Part shown: positions 1-10,053 of the stretch, in pieces | Position numbering within the stretch: position 1 is the stretch's first letter | Layout of the letters: each line of letters begins with the position of its first letter | From: Gaoshiqia sediminis | Lineage (GTDB): Bacteria > Bacteroidota > Bacteroidia > Bacteroidales > Prolixibacteraceae | Length of the DNA stretch: 57,181 nucleotides | Assembly (NCBI RefSeq): GCF_025907915.1 | Contig: NZ_JAPAAF010000025.1 | Span: 1 to 57,181 of the forward strand | Direction of reading: 5' to 3' | Notes under the pieces: model-generated | What the model saw: only the letters and a program-made list of their open reading frames with translations | Databases searched by the model: none | Told to the model about the DNA's origin: nothing | Made by a program: the position numbers and the translations under genes

Positions 1-848
1 TCTGATGAGGATAACACAACCTGGAATTTGCTATCCGGGTTATCCAAACTTTCTACAGCATGACGGACATCCGTTTCCCGCGGCGCGCCTCCTTTATCAC
101 CAACACCATAATAACGGTAATCAAAGGCGTAGCCACATCGTTCTAAATTATCATTTAGTCGTTCAGAAAAAACTTCGCTTTTATCCAATCTCTTGTCAAT
201 ATCACCGGTATATCTTGTTGCGTTTAATGCAGCAATAACTCCCTTCCCGTCAGGTCCATTCCAAACGCCTACATTAAACGGGATGCCAACAGCTGATCCC
301 CAAGTTAATTTTTGGGTAGAAAACCCCAATAATCCACAATGATGCCAAACAGAAGGGACATTGGCCAGAAAACCAAAACAATCGGGCAACATATAATCAA
401 AGCTTTCTTTCCCGAATTCCTTCCGGAAATAATCATTCCCATACAAAACCTGACGAATAAGTGATTCAGAGGAAGACGCATTAACCTCTCCTTCATCAAC
501 AGAAGAACCCGAGACATGCCACCTACCCTGTTTTACATACTCCTTTACTTTCCGGTATTCTGCCGGGTAATATTCTTTCATCATTTTATACCGGCGGGAA
601 CCCGTAAAATTAATGACATAATCAGGGTACTTTTCGAACAACAAAAAGTTCTCCTCCATGGTATTTTTAATGTATTCATCGATTGAAGCGGTATAATCCC
701 ATCTCCATTCCGTATCCAGGTGACTGTAACCAACCGTGTACAAGACCCTGTCCCTGGTTAGGTCAAATTCCTTTTGCTTTTCAAGCGGCTGGGCCATTAA
801 ATAAACCGGCAACAGAAACGCCAGCATTAAAATTGATTTGATCTTCAT
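1..848 (-). CDS. GH38 alpha-mannosidase, N-terminal part (runs off left edge)
   Basis: An open frame of 282 codons starts at the ATG at 848 and runs without a stop to the window edge, so only the N-terminal catalytic part is visible. A signal peptide (MKIKSILMLAFLLPVYLMAQ) predicts export. It is followed by the GH38 metal motif HLDTEW (H-x-D) and by PDCFGF, whose Asp is the expected nucleophile of this retaining, zinc-dependent family. The protein is closely similar along its whole visible length to the complete GH38 at 17371-20637, sharing for example SRRYKMMKEYYP and GDKGGAPRE, so the two are paralogues. It is separated from the upstream GxGYxYP gene by 255 bp that contain a conserved 32-bp element, and so probably has its own promoter. 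The expected role is removal of alpha-mannose from oligosaccharides in the periplasm or at the surface; the linkage is not predictable. Confidence 0.93.
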   Translation of the reverse strand, partial: MKIKSILMLAFLLPVYLMAQPLEKQKEFDLTRDRVLYTVGYSHLDTEWRWDYTASIDEYIKNTMEENFLLFEKYPDYVINFTGSRRYKMMKEYYPAEYRKVKEYVKQGRWHVSGSSVDEGEVNASSSESLIRQVLYGNDYFRKEFGKESFDYMLPDCFGFLANVPSVWHHCGLLGFSTQKLTWGSAVGIPFNVGVWNGPDGKGVIAALNATRYTGDIDKRLDKSEVFSERLNDNLERCGYAFDYRYYGVGDKGGAPRETDVRHAVESLDNPDSKFQVVLSSS

Positions 849-894
849 AGTAATAATTTTATCTTAATCCATATATATTGCATTCTTGCTCTAC

Positions 895-926
895 CTAAAA
901 CAACAAAACTTGTTTTTACCCTAGTT
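895..926 (-). promoter_or_regulatory. Conserved 32-bp element, copy A (candidate ECF-sigma promoter)
   Basis: Written on the plus strand the element starts CTAAAACAAC and ends TTTTTACCCTAGTT. Copies B (38392-38423) and C (40790-40821) differ from it at no more than one position. All three lie on the 5' side of minus-strand genes; here the GH38 start codon is 46 bp away. A tract this conserved in otherwise diverged intergenic DNA suggests a shared promoter or operator. Assignment to the ECF sigma at 40866-41480 is inference from proximity. Confidence 0.6.
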
Positions 927-1103
927 TGAATAAAAAAATGTGAAAAATTGAAGGATTGGCAAATAAAGACCAGAAAAGAACAATGCCACGGACATTAAAA
1001 TCCCTGATACCTTTTGCTCCAATATTGAGGTTTACACCACATTTAAAATACAGGCAATACCGGACCAACTAGTTGACAACATCCAAATACTCATTTAAAC
1101 TCA

Positions 1104-3161
1104 CTATAAGAATCGCACAGGTACTAATACTCTTTGCCCAGTAGAGATTCCATATTCAAGTTGTCCGTTTGTATTACAAAATTGTTTTGGTATATCAACC
1201 TCAAACTTGACTTGAGATGTTTGCCTCGATTCTAAACCAACAGATTTACTAAACCTGAGATTTTTATCTAAGTCCTCTGAGATTATTGTCAACTGAAATT
1301 CTATCGTTTTTGATTCCTGACTTAAATTCTGCAATGTTGGTGTTAAAGTATTCTTGCTTCCTGCTATTAGCTCTACTTTTTCCATTGGGAAACTCTCCGG
1401 TGGTTCAATCAAAATCGAATTAGAATTTGCTTCTGCAAAAAGTTTATAGAAGGTCCGTGGAGCAACCACTTCAAACTCTTCGCCAAGATTTCCTACCACT
1501 TTTACCATATCTGTTATCGTTAGCTTATGGGCCGGGACATGTAATGGAACAAAAAGTGGCCTCTGCATTCTACATTTGGCAATTTCCTTCAAACCTGCTA
1601 CCCAATTTTCAACAGATTTTTCTCCTTTGGGATTTGATGTTGGCAACCACACAGTCGATTTCCCTCCTTCGCAATCAAATAATCTTACAGCTTTTGCTTT
1701 TCTTCTTTCGTAGCCTTCCATCACTCCATTGAGCTGACCTCCTAAAACTTCACGATAAACATTTGATGTTTCATCAGTTACAGCCCCGGAAGGACTCATA
1801 ACCGTGAGTTCAGATAAACCAGTCATTTTTATATATCTTCCAGTTTCATTGAGTACACCACGCAGCTTATCCTTTGGCATTTCTTCCGGGTAGAAATAAC
1901 CAATACCGGAAACACCATTAACAAAAAAATCATTCTCAGTGGCTGTTGCCTGAAAATAATCAAGTATTCCTGGCGCTACATCAGCCAATAGTGGTTGGAT
2001 TTCCCAACCAAAAGGAATCTTGCCCCTTTCCGGCAATTGCCACTGACCTCCTTGCCCCCTTCGCATCAGAAAGTTTAACGAATCTCCATCAGACAGCACA
2101 AACGTCAAGTAAATTTTATTTTCCAGCGGCTTAGTACTTGTTTTTATTGCTTTTTGCCTGAACCTTTCGACTGCACCTGGGATTCTAACCCGACTATGAA
2201 AAGAAAAGTTTGCAGCATAAGTCGAAGTTCCTAATGCCAATTGGCCATGTTTTGATAGATGACGAATATGATTTTCCTCACCAGCCCCCTGATGCCAGCC
2301 AAACACATATCCTCGGGGCTCCATCGCCTGAAGAATCCGATCTTTGAGCGTATATTCATTACCCTTACTTGCCAGTTCAAAAAAGAAACCTTGCTCAGCT
2401 ACCGTAAAATCACGTGCCCGATTTGACGTATGAAAAGAATTGGTTGGTATATTCCCATTCGTCATGGGTGTGGGTGTTCCCAAGTTTGCAACCCTGGCAT
2501 GGTTGGCCTGCGGCCACTGCTGTTCAAAGGCCCATTCATATATTTCAAGCTTGCTCATTCCCTGAAACTGCCCGCGAAGATCTCTTTTTACAGTTAAGTT
2601 CTGCAAATAGCCCTTATTGCTTTTTAATATTGTTTCGGTGACGGGCAGCAGGTTTTCAATGCTGGCATAATTTGCTCCAATATTGGCCGTTGCAGGCACT
2701 TCTGTATCCACGATTACACATCCATTAAGCTGAAAAGATTTGTTGGAATGAATTTTATCGAAAATCGTATACGGATTATCAATCTCCTCAAATTTTAAAT
2801 GCTCATATTTTTTATACCAATTATAAAAAACACGTTCATCCTCAACTGGATATTTGGAATACCACCCCTCCCTGCTCTTCTCCGGATAATAAAAAAATAC
2901 ATTGGCCTCTGTCCTGTTCATAAGTCCCTGAAGACAACTGAACATCAACATTTCCCAATAGGTCATTCCATGCATATTGGGAACCAGTATCTGATTCCGG
3001 CTTCTTGCCGGATTTCCACATGCCTGCAAGCGGAACGTGCCCAGCAGCCCCATCGCAGTTCCACCAGTTAACAATCCAACCTTTTTTAGAAAGTCTCTTC
3101 GTTCCAGTTCATCATTCCTGGAAGAGTTGCTTCTCGTATGTGCTTCTTTAAATCCGGACAT
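1104..3161 (-). CDS. GxGYxYP-family putative glycoside hydrolase, Tat-exported lipoprotein (copy 1)
   Basis: This 685-residue protein belongs to the GxGYxYP putative glycoside hydrolase family (N- and C-terminal GxGYxYP domains), common in Bacteroidota PULs and, to my knowledge, without an assigned activity. The name-giving motif is intact: GIGYFYP at about 419-425. The acidic LSDGDSLNF motif is at 357-364. The N-terminus has a twin-arginine signal (RRDFLKK, 21-27), a hydrophobic stretch, then LQAC at 45-48, which looks like a lipobox. This suggests Tat export and lipidation. It lies 35 bp downstream of copy 2, with which it shares long identical stretches (a tandem duplication). It appears to be the last gene of the PUL-A transcript before the separately controlled GH38. 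The fold and substrate are not visible from sequence alone. Confidence 0.88.
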   Translation of the reverse strand: MSGFKEAHTRSNSSRNDELERRDFLKKVGLLTGGTAMGLLGTFRLQACGNPARSRNQILVPNMHGMTYWEMLMFSCLQGLMNRTEANVFFYYPEKSREGWYSKYPVEDERVFYNWYKKYEHLKFEEIDNPYTIFDKIHSNKSFQLNGCVIVDTEVPATANIGANYASIENLLPVTETILKSNKGYLQNLTVKRDLRGQFQGMSKLEIYEWAFEQQWPQANHARVANLGTPTPMTNGNIPTNSFHTSNRARDFTVAEQGFFFELASKGNEYTLKDRILQAMEPRGYVFGWHQGAGEENHIRHLSKHGQLALGTSTYAANFSFHSRVRIPGAVERFRQKAIKTSTKPLENKIYLTFVLSDGDSLNFLMRRGQGGQWQLPERGKIPFGWEIQPLLADVAPGILDYFQATATENDFFVNGVSGIGYFYPEEMPKDKLRGVLNETGRYIKMTGLSELTVMSPSGAVTDETSNVYREVLGGQLNGVMEGYERRKAKAVRLFDCEGGKSTVWLPTSNPKGEKSVENWVAGLKEIAKCRMQRPLFVPLHVPAHKLTITDMVKVVGNLGEEFEVVAPRTFYKLFAEANSNSILIEPPESFPMEKVELIAGSKNTLTPTLQNLSQESKTIEFQLTIISEDLDKNLRFSKSVGLESRQTSQVKFEVDIPKQFCNTNGQLEYGISTGQRVLVPVRFL

Positions 3162-3196
3162 TTTATGTCTTTTATAGGTGAATATTTGAATACCGA

Positions 3197-5263
3197 TTAA
3201 ATGAATTTCACCGGTATTCTCATTGAGGACCTTCCATTCATGAAATATTCGAGTTGCCCTGCTTTATCTTTAAATTTTCCCGGAATTTCTACTTTTAATT
3301 CCAATTCAGTCTTCTCTTCCTTCTCTAACCGGACTAACTCTTCAATTTGGATCTCCAGGGTTGAATCAATTACAGTGACGGTTACGCCTAAGTTCACATT
3401 TTTGGGATTTCTGCTAAAGTTCTGTAGTTCCGGGGTTAAGATGTTTGTATTTCCTGCCTTTAAAATCATTTCCTCCGGCGGAAAACTCTCGGGAGGATTA
3501 ACGACAACAGAATTTCTGTGAGCGCTTACAAACAACCTATAAAACATATCGGGAGACACGGCCTTAAAATCGTCCCCCAACTCTTCCAGCAACTTAACCA
3601 TATCGGTTATTGTAAGTTTATGTGCAGGTATATGCAGCGGGACAAAAAGTGGCCGCCGTGTCCGGGATTGAGATAATTCTTTTATTTCCTGAATCCAATG
3701 ATCCAAGGCTTTCCCTCCCCTCGGGTTGGAAGTTGGCAACCAGACCATATCATGCTGAGATTCCTTTTCTTTATAAAATAATCGTTGATCCTTCGCGGAA
3801 CGCCTATCATAACCTTCAATAATACCGTTGATTTTATCGCCCAGGATTTCATGGTATAGTTCAACCCTTCCATCATCGGTAGGTCCCTTAGGCCCCATAA
3901 CAACTCCGGAAGACAGTCCCGTCTTTTCCAGGTATACTCCAGTCTCCTGCAAGATACCCCGAAGTTTATCCTTTGGCACAGCACGGGGATAAAAGTCAGC
4001 TATCCCGGAAACACTTGCCACAAAAAAATCATTTTCAGTGGCTGTGGCCTGAAAATAGTCCAGGATTCCAGGTCCTTCTTTTGCCAACAGGGGTAAGATT
4101 TCCCAGCCAAAGGGGATTTTCCCTCTTTCGGGCAATTGCCACTGACCTCCTAATCCTCTTCGCGTAATAAAATTCAGGGAATTGCCATCAGAAAGAATAA
4201 AAGTTAAATATATTTTTTCTTCCAGCACCTCCTCTTTCCTCAAACCTGCGACCACCTTTTCCCTGAACCTTTCTACAGCCCCGGGAACTTCAACCCGGCT
4301 GTGAAAAGAAAAGTTGGCGGCATAAGTTGAACTGCCAAGCGCCAGTTGCCCATGTTTTGAAAGATGCCGAATATGATTTGTTTCACCAGCGCCCTGATGC
4401 CAGCCAAATACATATCCCTGGGGATCCATCGCCTGAAAAATCCGATCTTTAAGCTCATATTCACCTCCCCCGCTTGCCAAATCAAAAAAGAACCCCTTTT
4501 CGGCCACGGTAAAATCACGTGCCCGATTTGACGTGTGAAAGGAATTGGTCGGCATTTGTTCCGCAGGACCAGCCTGAGGGGTTCCCAGATTGGCCACCCG
4601 GGAGTGATTGGCCTGCGGCCACTGCTGTTCGAAGGCCCATTCATATATTTCAAGCTTGCTCATCCCCTGAAACTGACCGCGAAGGTCCCTTTTTACAGGT
4701 AAATTTGTTAAATACTCTTTATTGTTTTTCAATATTGTTTCGGTGACGGGCAGCAGGTTTTCAATGCTGGCATAATTTGCCCCAATATTGGCCGTTGCAG
4801 GAACTTCCGTATCCACAATTACACAACCATTAAGCTGAAAAGATTTGTTGGAATGAATTTTCTCGAAAATCCCATACGGATTATCAATCTCCTCAAATTG
4901 TAAATGGTCATATTTTTTATACCAATTATAAAAAACACGTTCATCATCAACCGGATACCTGGAATACCAACTCTCCCTGCTTTTCTCTGGGTAATATAAA
5001 AATACATTGGCTTGTGTCCGGTTCATAAGTCCTTGCAGACAACTGAACATCAACATTTCCCAATAGGTCATTCCATGCATATTGGGGACCAATATCCGAT
5101 TCTGCCCTTTTCCCAGATTTCCACATGCATGTAACGGGAATAGACCCAGCAACCCCATGGCAGTTCCACCAGACATCAATCCTATCTTTTTTAGAAAGTC
5201 TCTTCGTTCATGTCTTTCTATAGATTGCTTCTTCTTTGATTGTTTAGAAAATTCCTTGTTCAT
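3197..5263 (-). CDS. GxGYxYP-family protein with altered motifs, Tat-exported (copy 2)
   Basis: Tandem paralogue of the gene at 1104-3161. I start it at the ATG at 5263, five bases after a clear GGAGG, rather than at an in-frame TTG four codons upstream, giving 688 residues. It has the twin-arginine motif (RRDFLKK, 20-26) and a lipobox-like LHAC at 44-47. Two signature positions have changed. The family motif reads GIADFYP (420-426) instead of GxGYxYP, and the acidic motif reads SDGNSLNF instead of SDGDSLNF. The rest of the core (GWHQGAG, HLSKHGQ, QATATEND) is retained without stops or gaps, so the gene is under coding constraint. It may have altered specificity or act as a non-catalytic binding partner; this is inference. 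It follows the second SusD by 79 bp. Confidence 0.88.
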   Translation of the reverse strand: MNKEFSKQSKKKQSIERHERRDFLKKIGLMSGGTAMGLLGLFPLHACGNLGKGQNRILVPNMHGMTYWEMLMFSCLQGLMNRTQANVFLYYPEKSRESWYSRYPVDDERVFYNWYKKYDHLQFEEIDNPYGIFEKIHSNKSFQLNGCVIVDTEVPATANIGANYASIENLLPVTETILKNNKEYLTNLPVKRDLRGQFQGMSKLEIYEWAFEQQWPQANHSRVANLGTPQAGPAEQMPTNSFHTSNRARDFTVAEKGFFFDLASGGGEYELKDRIFQAMDPQGYVFGWHQGAGETNHIRHLSKHGQLALGSSTYAANFSFHSRVEVPGAVERFREKVVAGLRKEEVLEEKIYLTFILSDGNSLNFITRRGLGGQWQLPERGKIPFGWEILPLLAKEGPGILDYFQATATENDFFVASVSGIADFYPRAVPKDKLRGILQETGVYLEKTGLSSGVVMGPKGPTDDGRVELYHEILGDKINGIIEGYDRRSAKDQRLFYKEKESQHDMVWLPTSNPRGGKALDHWIQEIKELSQSRTRRPLFVPLHIPAHKLTITDMVKLLEELGDDFKAVSPDMFYRLFVSAHRNSVVVNPPESFPPEEMILKAGNTNILTPELQNFSRNPKNVNLGVTVTVIDSTLEIQIEELVRLEKEEKTELELKVEIPGKFKDKAGQLEYFMNGRSSMRIPVKFI

Positions 5264-5342
5264 AATAACCTCCAAGTTTATAACCGGATTAACCCAAACA
5301 TCACTAATTATTAAATATTAACAAGCAAACCTTTTCTCAGTG

Positions 5343-7004
5343 TTACCACCCTGAGGATTGCTCCAGATTTTCATTTACAAACACTTCGTTTTGAGGAATT
5401 GGGTAAAAGTACATCCGATCGTCCCAAATCCGTTTTTCGACTAATTTCCGCGTGTAATTGAAAGTTCCATTTTCATTTTTTGTGATCTCCATCCCGTAAA
5501 TATCTGTAGTTGATGGCCCGATTTTCCAACGCCGAATATCCCAGAAACGATGATCTTCAAAAGCCAATTCCACCCGACGCTCATTTCGTAATTTTTGACG
5601 GAAGCTCTCCTTTGTCATATCTGTAGGAAAATCAGGCATGTCTACCCTACTCCGAAGTTGATTCACAGCCTGTGATGCCGTCAATCCCAAATCTGCCGGG
5701 TTATATGGACCATAGGCCTCATTCATTGCCTCGGCATAATCAAGTAAAATACCACCATAACGAAAAAAAATCCAGGTATGAATAGCTTGAGTTGTATTGT
5801 TAGGATCTAAACTTACGTTTTCAATAACCTGTTTTTTTAAATAGTAACCTGTTACAGTCGCCCGTTCCTGAGGTGGACCATCACGCCCGTCCTTCCAGAT
5901 TTCCACCGGACGTCCTTTCCACATCGAATTATTAATAATAACCGTTTCATACAATCTTGGATCGCGGCCTTCATATGGATTGAAAGGGTCATATCCGGAA
6001 TCAGGGTCCTCAATACCTAATCCGGTTGCTTCCATTTCAAAGGCATCAATGAGATTTTGAGTCGGCGCCGTGCCCGGATTGGCACCTTCAAATCCAATTG
6101 GGAAATTGGAACGTTCAAAGAGATTTGAAGCGTCTAATCTCCTTTCAAAGATTACTTCGAGACTATTTCGGTTGTTTGCTATATTACTATATTTCGAAAT
6201 GACTTTGTAAACCCCCAAATCAATTACATCCTTTGCTGCCCTTGCTGCTTTTATCCATGGTTCTATGATGCCGTCTGGATTATGCAATGGACTGGCGGCA
6301 AGCAAAAGAACGCGGGATTTAAGGGCCATAGCAGCTCCACGAGTTGTCCTGCCCCTTTCCTTATTTGGAACGGAGTCGTAAGACTCTGGTAATTCAGGAA
6401 TAATTGCATCACATTCATTGACTATAAAATCAACAATTCCCTGAAAAGGAGTCTGTTCAACTAAATTGGTTTGATCAAGTGTTAAAACATTTGTGATCAA
6501 AGGAACATCTCCATAACGTCTTAACAAATCATAGTAAAAGAATGCGCGTAAAAAACGTGCCTGCAAGGGGAACAACCCTGCTTCTTTCATCAAGTTCTCA
6601 TAATCGTCGTTAAATCGGAGATCCTCATAGTTTTCCAAATTGAAATGCTCAAGGAAAATGTTTGCCGCCCTTATCCCTTCATAAGATGCTCCCCACCTGG
6701 CATCGATCGAATTTATAGAACTCCAACTACCATCATTGAATTGTTGAACAGCCGATCCGGTGAAAATTTCTTCAGCATCGTCAGAAGCTGAAGCGCGCAT
6801 TGCCCCTCCCACGCTATTAAAACCTTCCGGAAGCAAACTATAGATACCAGTAAGAAAATTTTTAGTGCGCTGAAAATCATTAAAAGTATCTTCTTGTGTA
6901 TAATAGTCATTGTCGTTATAATCCAAATAATCACATCCGGCTAACAATATAATTAAACTAATAATTACATATAGTTTAGATAAATACATATTCATAATTT
7001 TCAT
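5343..7004 (-). CDS. susD-like: RagB/SusD-family outer-membrane lipoprotein (PUL-A, second pair)
   Basis: This 553-residue protein is a SusD-type starch-binding-like lipoprotein. It has an N-terminal lipoprotein signal with LLAGC, then the usual SusD start region (Y-L-D-Y-N, then TFNDFQRTKNFLTGIYSLLP). The middle section LKSRVLLLAASPLHNP and the C-terminal NERRVELAFEDHRFWDIRRW and PIPQNEV are standard SusD landmarks. Only 3 bp separate it from the SusC-like gene upstream, so the two are translated from one message and should form the lidded SusCD uptake complex at the outer membrane. The pair is the second SusCD in PUL-A. Ligand not predictable, but expected to be an oligosaccharide bigger than a disaccharide. 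Confidence 0.95.
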   Translation of the reverse strand: MKIMNMYLSKLYVIISLIILLAGCDYLDYNDNDYYTQEDTFNDFQRTKNFLTGIYSLLPEGFNSVGGAMRASASDDAEEIFTGSAVQQFNDGSWSSINSIDARWGASYEGIRAANIFLEHFNLENYEDLRFNDDYENLMKEAGLFPLQARFLRAFFYYDLLRRYGDVPLITNVLTLDQTNLVEQTPFQGIVDFIVNECDAIIPELPESYDSVPNKERGRTTRGAAMALKSRVLLLAASPLHNPDGIIEPWIKAARAAKDVIDLGVYKVISKYSNIANNRNSLEVIFERRLDASNLFERSNFPIGFEGANPGTAPTQNLIDAFEMEATGLGIEDPDSGYDPFNPYEGRDPRLYETVIINNSMWKGRPVEIWKDGRDGPPQERATVTGYYLKKQVIENVSLDPNNTTQAIHTWIFFRYGGILLDYAEAMNEAYGPYNPADLGLTASQAVNQLRSRVDMPDFPTDMTKESFRQKLRNERRVELAFEDHRFWDIRRWKIGPSTTDIYGMEITKNENGTFNYTRKLVEKRIWDDRMYFYPIPQNEVFVNENLEQSSGW

Positions 7005-7007
7005 AGA

Positions 7008-10000
7008 TTAAAATTTTAATTCCAGACCTATCTGATAAGAACGTAAAAGAGGGTATGAGACATCAAGCTGCTCAGGGTCCATGACAGGGATATTGTCAAT
7101 AGATAGTAAATTTCTGCCGCTTAAATACACACACAAACTTTCCATATTCAAGGAATTGATCAACTTGGGAGGGAAATTATACGAAACCTCCAGATTACGC
7201 AATTTGGCATATGAACGGCTTTTAAGCCATAAGCTGTTTGTTTGAAAATTATTGTTATTGTTAACTGTCGTCAAACGTGGGTAAATAGCCTCCCCAGATG
7301 TCTGCGCAGTCCACCGCCGATCATAATAATATTGAGAAATATTGGTGTTGTTCCTTAGGGGCCAATAAACGCTCGGAGTATTTAAGAAAGCGCTCTGATT
7401 TCCTGTCCCCTGGAAAAGTGCGGATAGCTTGAATCCTTTGTAGCTAAACCCGAGTGAAATGGAATAGTAGATTTCAGGGTACCCTTGAGCATAGCCCAAA
7501 GGAATCTCATCATACTCATTGATTATATTATCACCGTTTTGATCTTTGTACTTGATATCACCAGGTACTACGTCCCCAAAAGATTGAAAAGGACTGTTAC
7601 TAATATCAGTCGGGTCTTCAAAAAAACCGATAGCTTCCAACCCAAAAGTTTGACCAACACTTCTTCCTGTACGCTGTAAATAATCAAATGGCCGGTATTG
7701 TTCGTTAATTTCAATAATTTTGTTACGGGTGAAAGAAAAATTCCCTGCTATGCTGTATCCTACATCCCCTATAAAATCTGACCAACACAAAGTTGCTTCC
7801 ACTCCTTTGTTTTCAACAATGCCATTGGAAGTCATAGGGGGAGAAATGCCGAGTACTTGTGAGTACCCGCCTCCTGTATCTGTTAAGATATTCTCACGTC
7901 GCGAATAAAAAAGATCAGTTGACAAATCCAGTTTTCTGAAGAGTTTGGCATCAATTCCCAGATTGGAAGTGTAAGCGGTAGCATAAATGAAATCCGGTGA
8001 TGCAAGTCGATCCTCTTCAAATCCACTTTGGTAATTATTGCCGCTTTGGAACCAATAGCCTGATCCTCCGCTGTAAGAAGACTCATAGATATTCGTATTG
8101 GGTAATTGGTCTGCTCCATCTCCGTTCATTCCCCAAGAAGCCCTGAACTTTAACCAATCGACAAAGTGAATCCTGCTCATAAATTCTTCATTTGAAATCA
8201 CCCAGGCAACTGATGCCGCCGGGAATAAGCCAAAACGATTTTCAGGGGGAAGTACACTATAACCGTTATAGGAAGCTATAAGATCTACAAAGTATTTCTG
8301 AGCCATTCCGTAATGAAGATTTGTCGCAAAATTTTGTCCGTGAAAAGTGTTGTTCTTACCCTTCAGGCTTTTTGAATTCTGATGAAAAAAAACAGTCCCC
8401 TTGAATGTATTATTTCCAAAATCCCTTTGATAATTAAATTTTACCAATACATCCGATTGGGTTCGCTCCGAGTTAACGTTTCCAAAAAAATTCAAATCTG
8501 TATCCTGCCCATATTCAGTAACCAAAGTATCTATAATGCTACCATTGTTATCCCGAACAGGAACCAGATATTGGTAACTGTAATTTTTTGATTGCCCCTC
8601 ATCAAATCGATTATAGGTATTATACCGAACTGTGGCATCAACACTCATTCCCGCTATTAACTGATCAAGATCCTGTTGTAATGTTCCTCCAACTGATATT
8701 TCACGCTCATTGGGATTACTTACACCCGTTGAGGAAAGAATAGCCAAAGGATTGTTGTCATAAATTGGCGTTCCGCCCCAACTTCCATCAGGCGTCTTCA
8801 CGGGAAATGAGGCCGATGGAATTGAATAAATGGCATCAAAAATTTTATTTGAACTTACCCCCCGATTAGGTACATTATTCTCAACTAAATTTCCTGCTGC
8901 ATCTATTTTAAGCAATAACTTCGAGGTTATATCAATGTCGAGGTTACTTCTAAAGTTGAATCTGCCATACTTTTTTTGCGCATCGTAATCTTCCGTGGGA
9001 TTCGTGTTTGCATAAATACCAACATCACGTACATAATTGACCAACGTATAATAACGCGCAACGTTTCCGCCACCTTCGAAAGTGAGGTTTAGGTTTGATC
9101 GTGTTCCAAAATCGCGCAATGCTTCATCGGCCCAATTTACGTTTGGGAATAAGTAAGGAGAATTTCCTGTTTCATAAGCTTCAATATCAGCAGAGGTATA
9201 TCTTGGGGACAAACCGTCATTTGTAAGCGCTTCATTCACGGCCTTTGCATAGTTCGGTGATTTCAAAAATCCTGGTTTTACAATAGGTTGCGTTAAACTT
9301 TGTTCAAAAGAGGCTTTTACTTCGAGCGATTTCTTTGTTCCTCTTTTCGTAGTTATCAATATGGCCCCGTTAGCTCCTTTCTGTCCATACATTGCCAGGG
9401 AAGCAGCATCCTTTAAAACAACGATGTTGTCTATTTCTTCAATAGACAATGCACTAAATGGCTGTTCAAAACCATCTACCAAGATTAGAGGCGAACTATC
9501 TCTAAAAGTCCCCCTTCCCCGAACAAAAAAAGTGGGTGAGACAGGAGGTTCGCCGGCATTCTGTAAAACCTGTAATCCAGCAGCTAATCCATACAGAGCA
9601 TTTGCAGGATCGATTATGGTTTTACTTTTAGGAAAATCCGAAGCATTTATCACACTAACGGCAGCAGTTATTTCATTCTTGCTTCTTTTTAATCCGTAAC
9701 CAATGTTAATATCAATACTATCAGCTTTGAATAAGCTCTTCTGATCACTATTTTTCTCCTGGGATATTGTACTGGTCCTTTCCCCATTAATTCGCTGAAA
9801 ATACTGAAAATCATCACCTTCAATTTCGGACCTTTCGTTTTTATGGTTGTCTGTACGCTTATATTGATTCTCAACAATTTCTGCTAAGATGATGTCAGAA
9901 GACCCACCACAGGAATCAACAAATTCTGAAATTTTAGTTTTCTGACCTGTTACGTTGAAAGAATTAAGTGTACATATTATTATCCCTATCGGGAGTATGT

Positions 10001-10019
10001 TTTTTACTCTAAACTTCAT
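7008..10019 (-). CDS. susC-like: SusC/RagA-family TonB-dependent transporter lacking STN and carboxypeptidase-like domains
   Basis: A TonB-dependent outer-membrane transporter of about 1003 residues when started at the ATG at 10019 (MKFRVKNILP, then a signal sequence). The plug domain is clear: a TonB-box-like INIGYGLKRSKNEIT, then FFVRGRGTF, PLILVDG, VLKDAASLAMYGQKGANG and ITTKRG. The C-terminus ends in the typical barrel strand (YQIGLELKF). Unlike the three other SusC proteins here, it has neither an STN signalling domain nor a CarboxypepD_reg-like domain. Instead about 100 residues of low-complexity, charged sequence precede the plug. It can therefore be a transporter but probably not an input to the FecR/sigma switch. 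It lies 34 bp after the first SusD. Confidence 0.93.
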   Translation of the reverse strand: MKFRVKNILPIGIIICTLNSFNVTGQKTKISEFVDSCGGSSDIILAEIVENQYKRTDNHKNERSEIEGDDFQYFQRINGERTSTISQEKNSDQKSLFKADSIDINIGYGLKRSKNEITAAVSVINASDFPKSKTIIDPANALYGLAAGLQVLQNAGEPPVSPTFFVRGRGTFRDSSPLILVDGFEQPFSALSIEEIDNIVVLKDAASLAMYGQKGANGAILITTKRGTKKSLEVKASFEQSLTQPIVKPGFLKSPNYAKAVNEALTNDGLSPRYTSADIEAYETGNSPYLFPNVNWADEALRDFGTRSNLNLTFEGGGNVARYYTLVNYVRDVGIYANTNPTEDYDAQKKYGRFNFRSNLDIDITSKLLLKIDAAGNLVENNVPNRGVSSNKIFDAIYSIPSASFPVKTPDGSWGGTPIYDNNPLAILSSTGVSNPNEREISVGGTLQQDLDQLIAGMSVDATVRYNTYNRFDEGQSKNYSYQYLVPVRDNNGSIIDTLVTEYGQDTDLNFFGNVNSERTQSDVLVKFNYQRDFGNNTFKGTVFFHQNSKSLKGKNNTFHGQNFATNLHYGMAQKYFVDLIASYNGYSVLPPENRFGLFPAASVAWVISNEEFMSRIHFVDWLKFRASWGMNGDGADQLPNTNIYESSYSGGSGYWFQSGNNYQSGFEEDRLASPDFIYATAYTSNLGIDAKLFRKLDLSTDLFYSRRENILTDTGGGYSQVLGISPPMTSNGIVENKGVEATLCWSDFIGDVGYSIAGNFSFTRNKIIEINEQYRPFDYLQRTGRSVGQTFGLEAIGFFEDPTDISNSPFQSFGDVVPGDIKYKDQNGDNIINEYDEIPLGYAQGYPEIYYSISLGFSYKGFKLSALFQGTGNQSAFLNTPSVYWPLRNNTNISQYYYDRRWTAQTSGEAIYPRLTTVNNNNNFQTNSLWLKSRSYAKLRNLEVSYNFPPKLINSLNMESLCVYLSGRNLLSIDNIPVMDPEQLDVSYPLLRSYQIGLELKF

Positions 10020-10053
10020 AATAAAATATTTAGTTAAAATATTTGTCAAAAAA

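Noticed and set aside
849-1103. Possible gene relic between GH38 and GxGYxYP copy 1
   Set aside because: A stop-free minus-strand stretch exists but resembles no family I know; only the 32-bp element is supported here.
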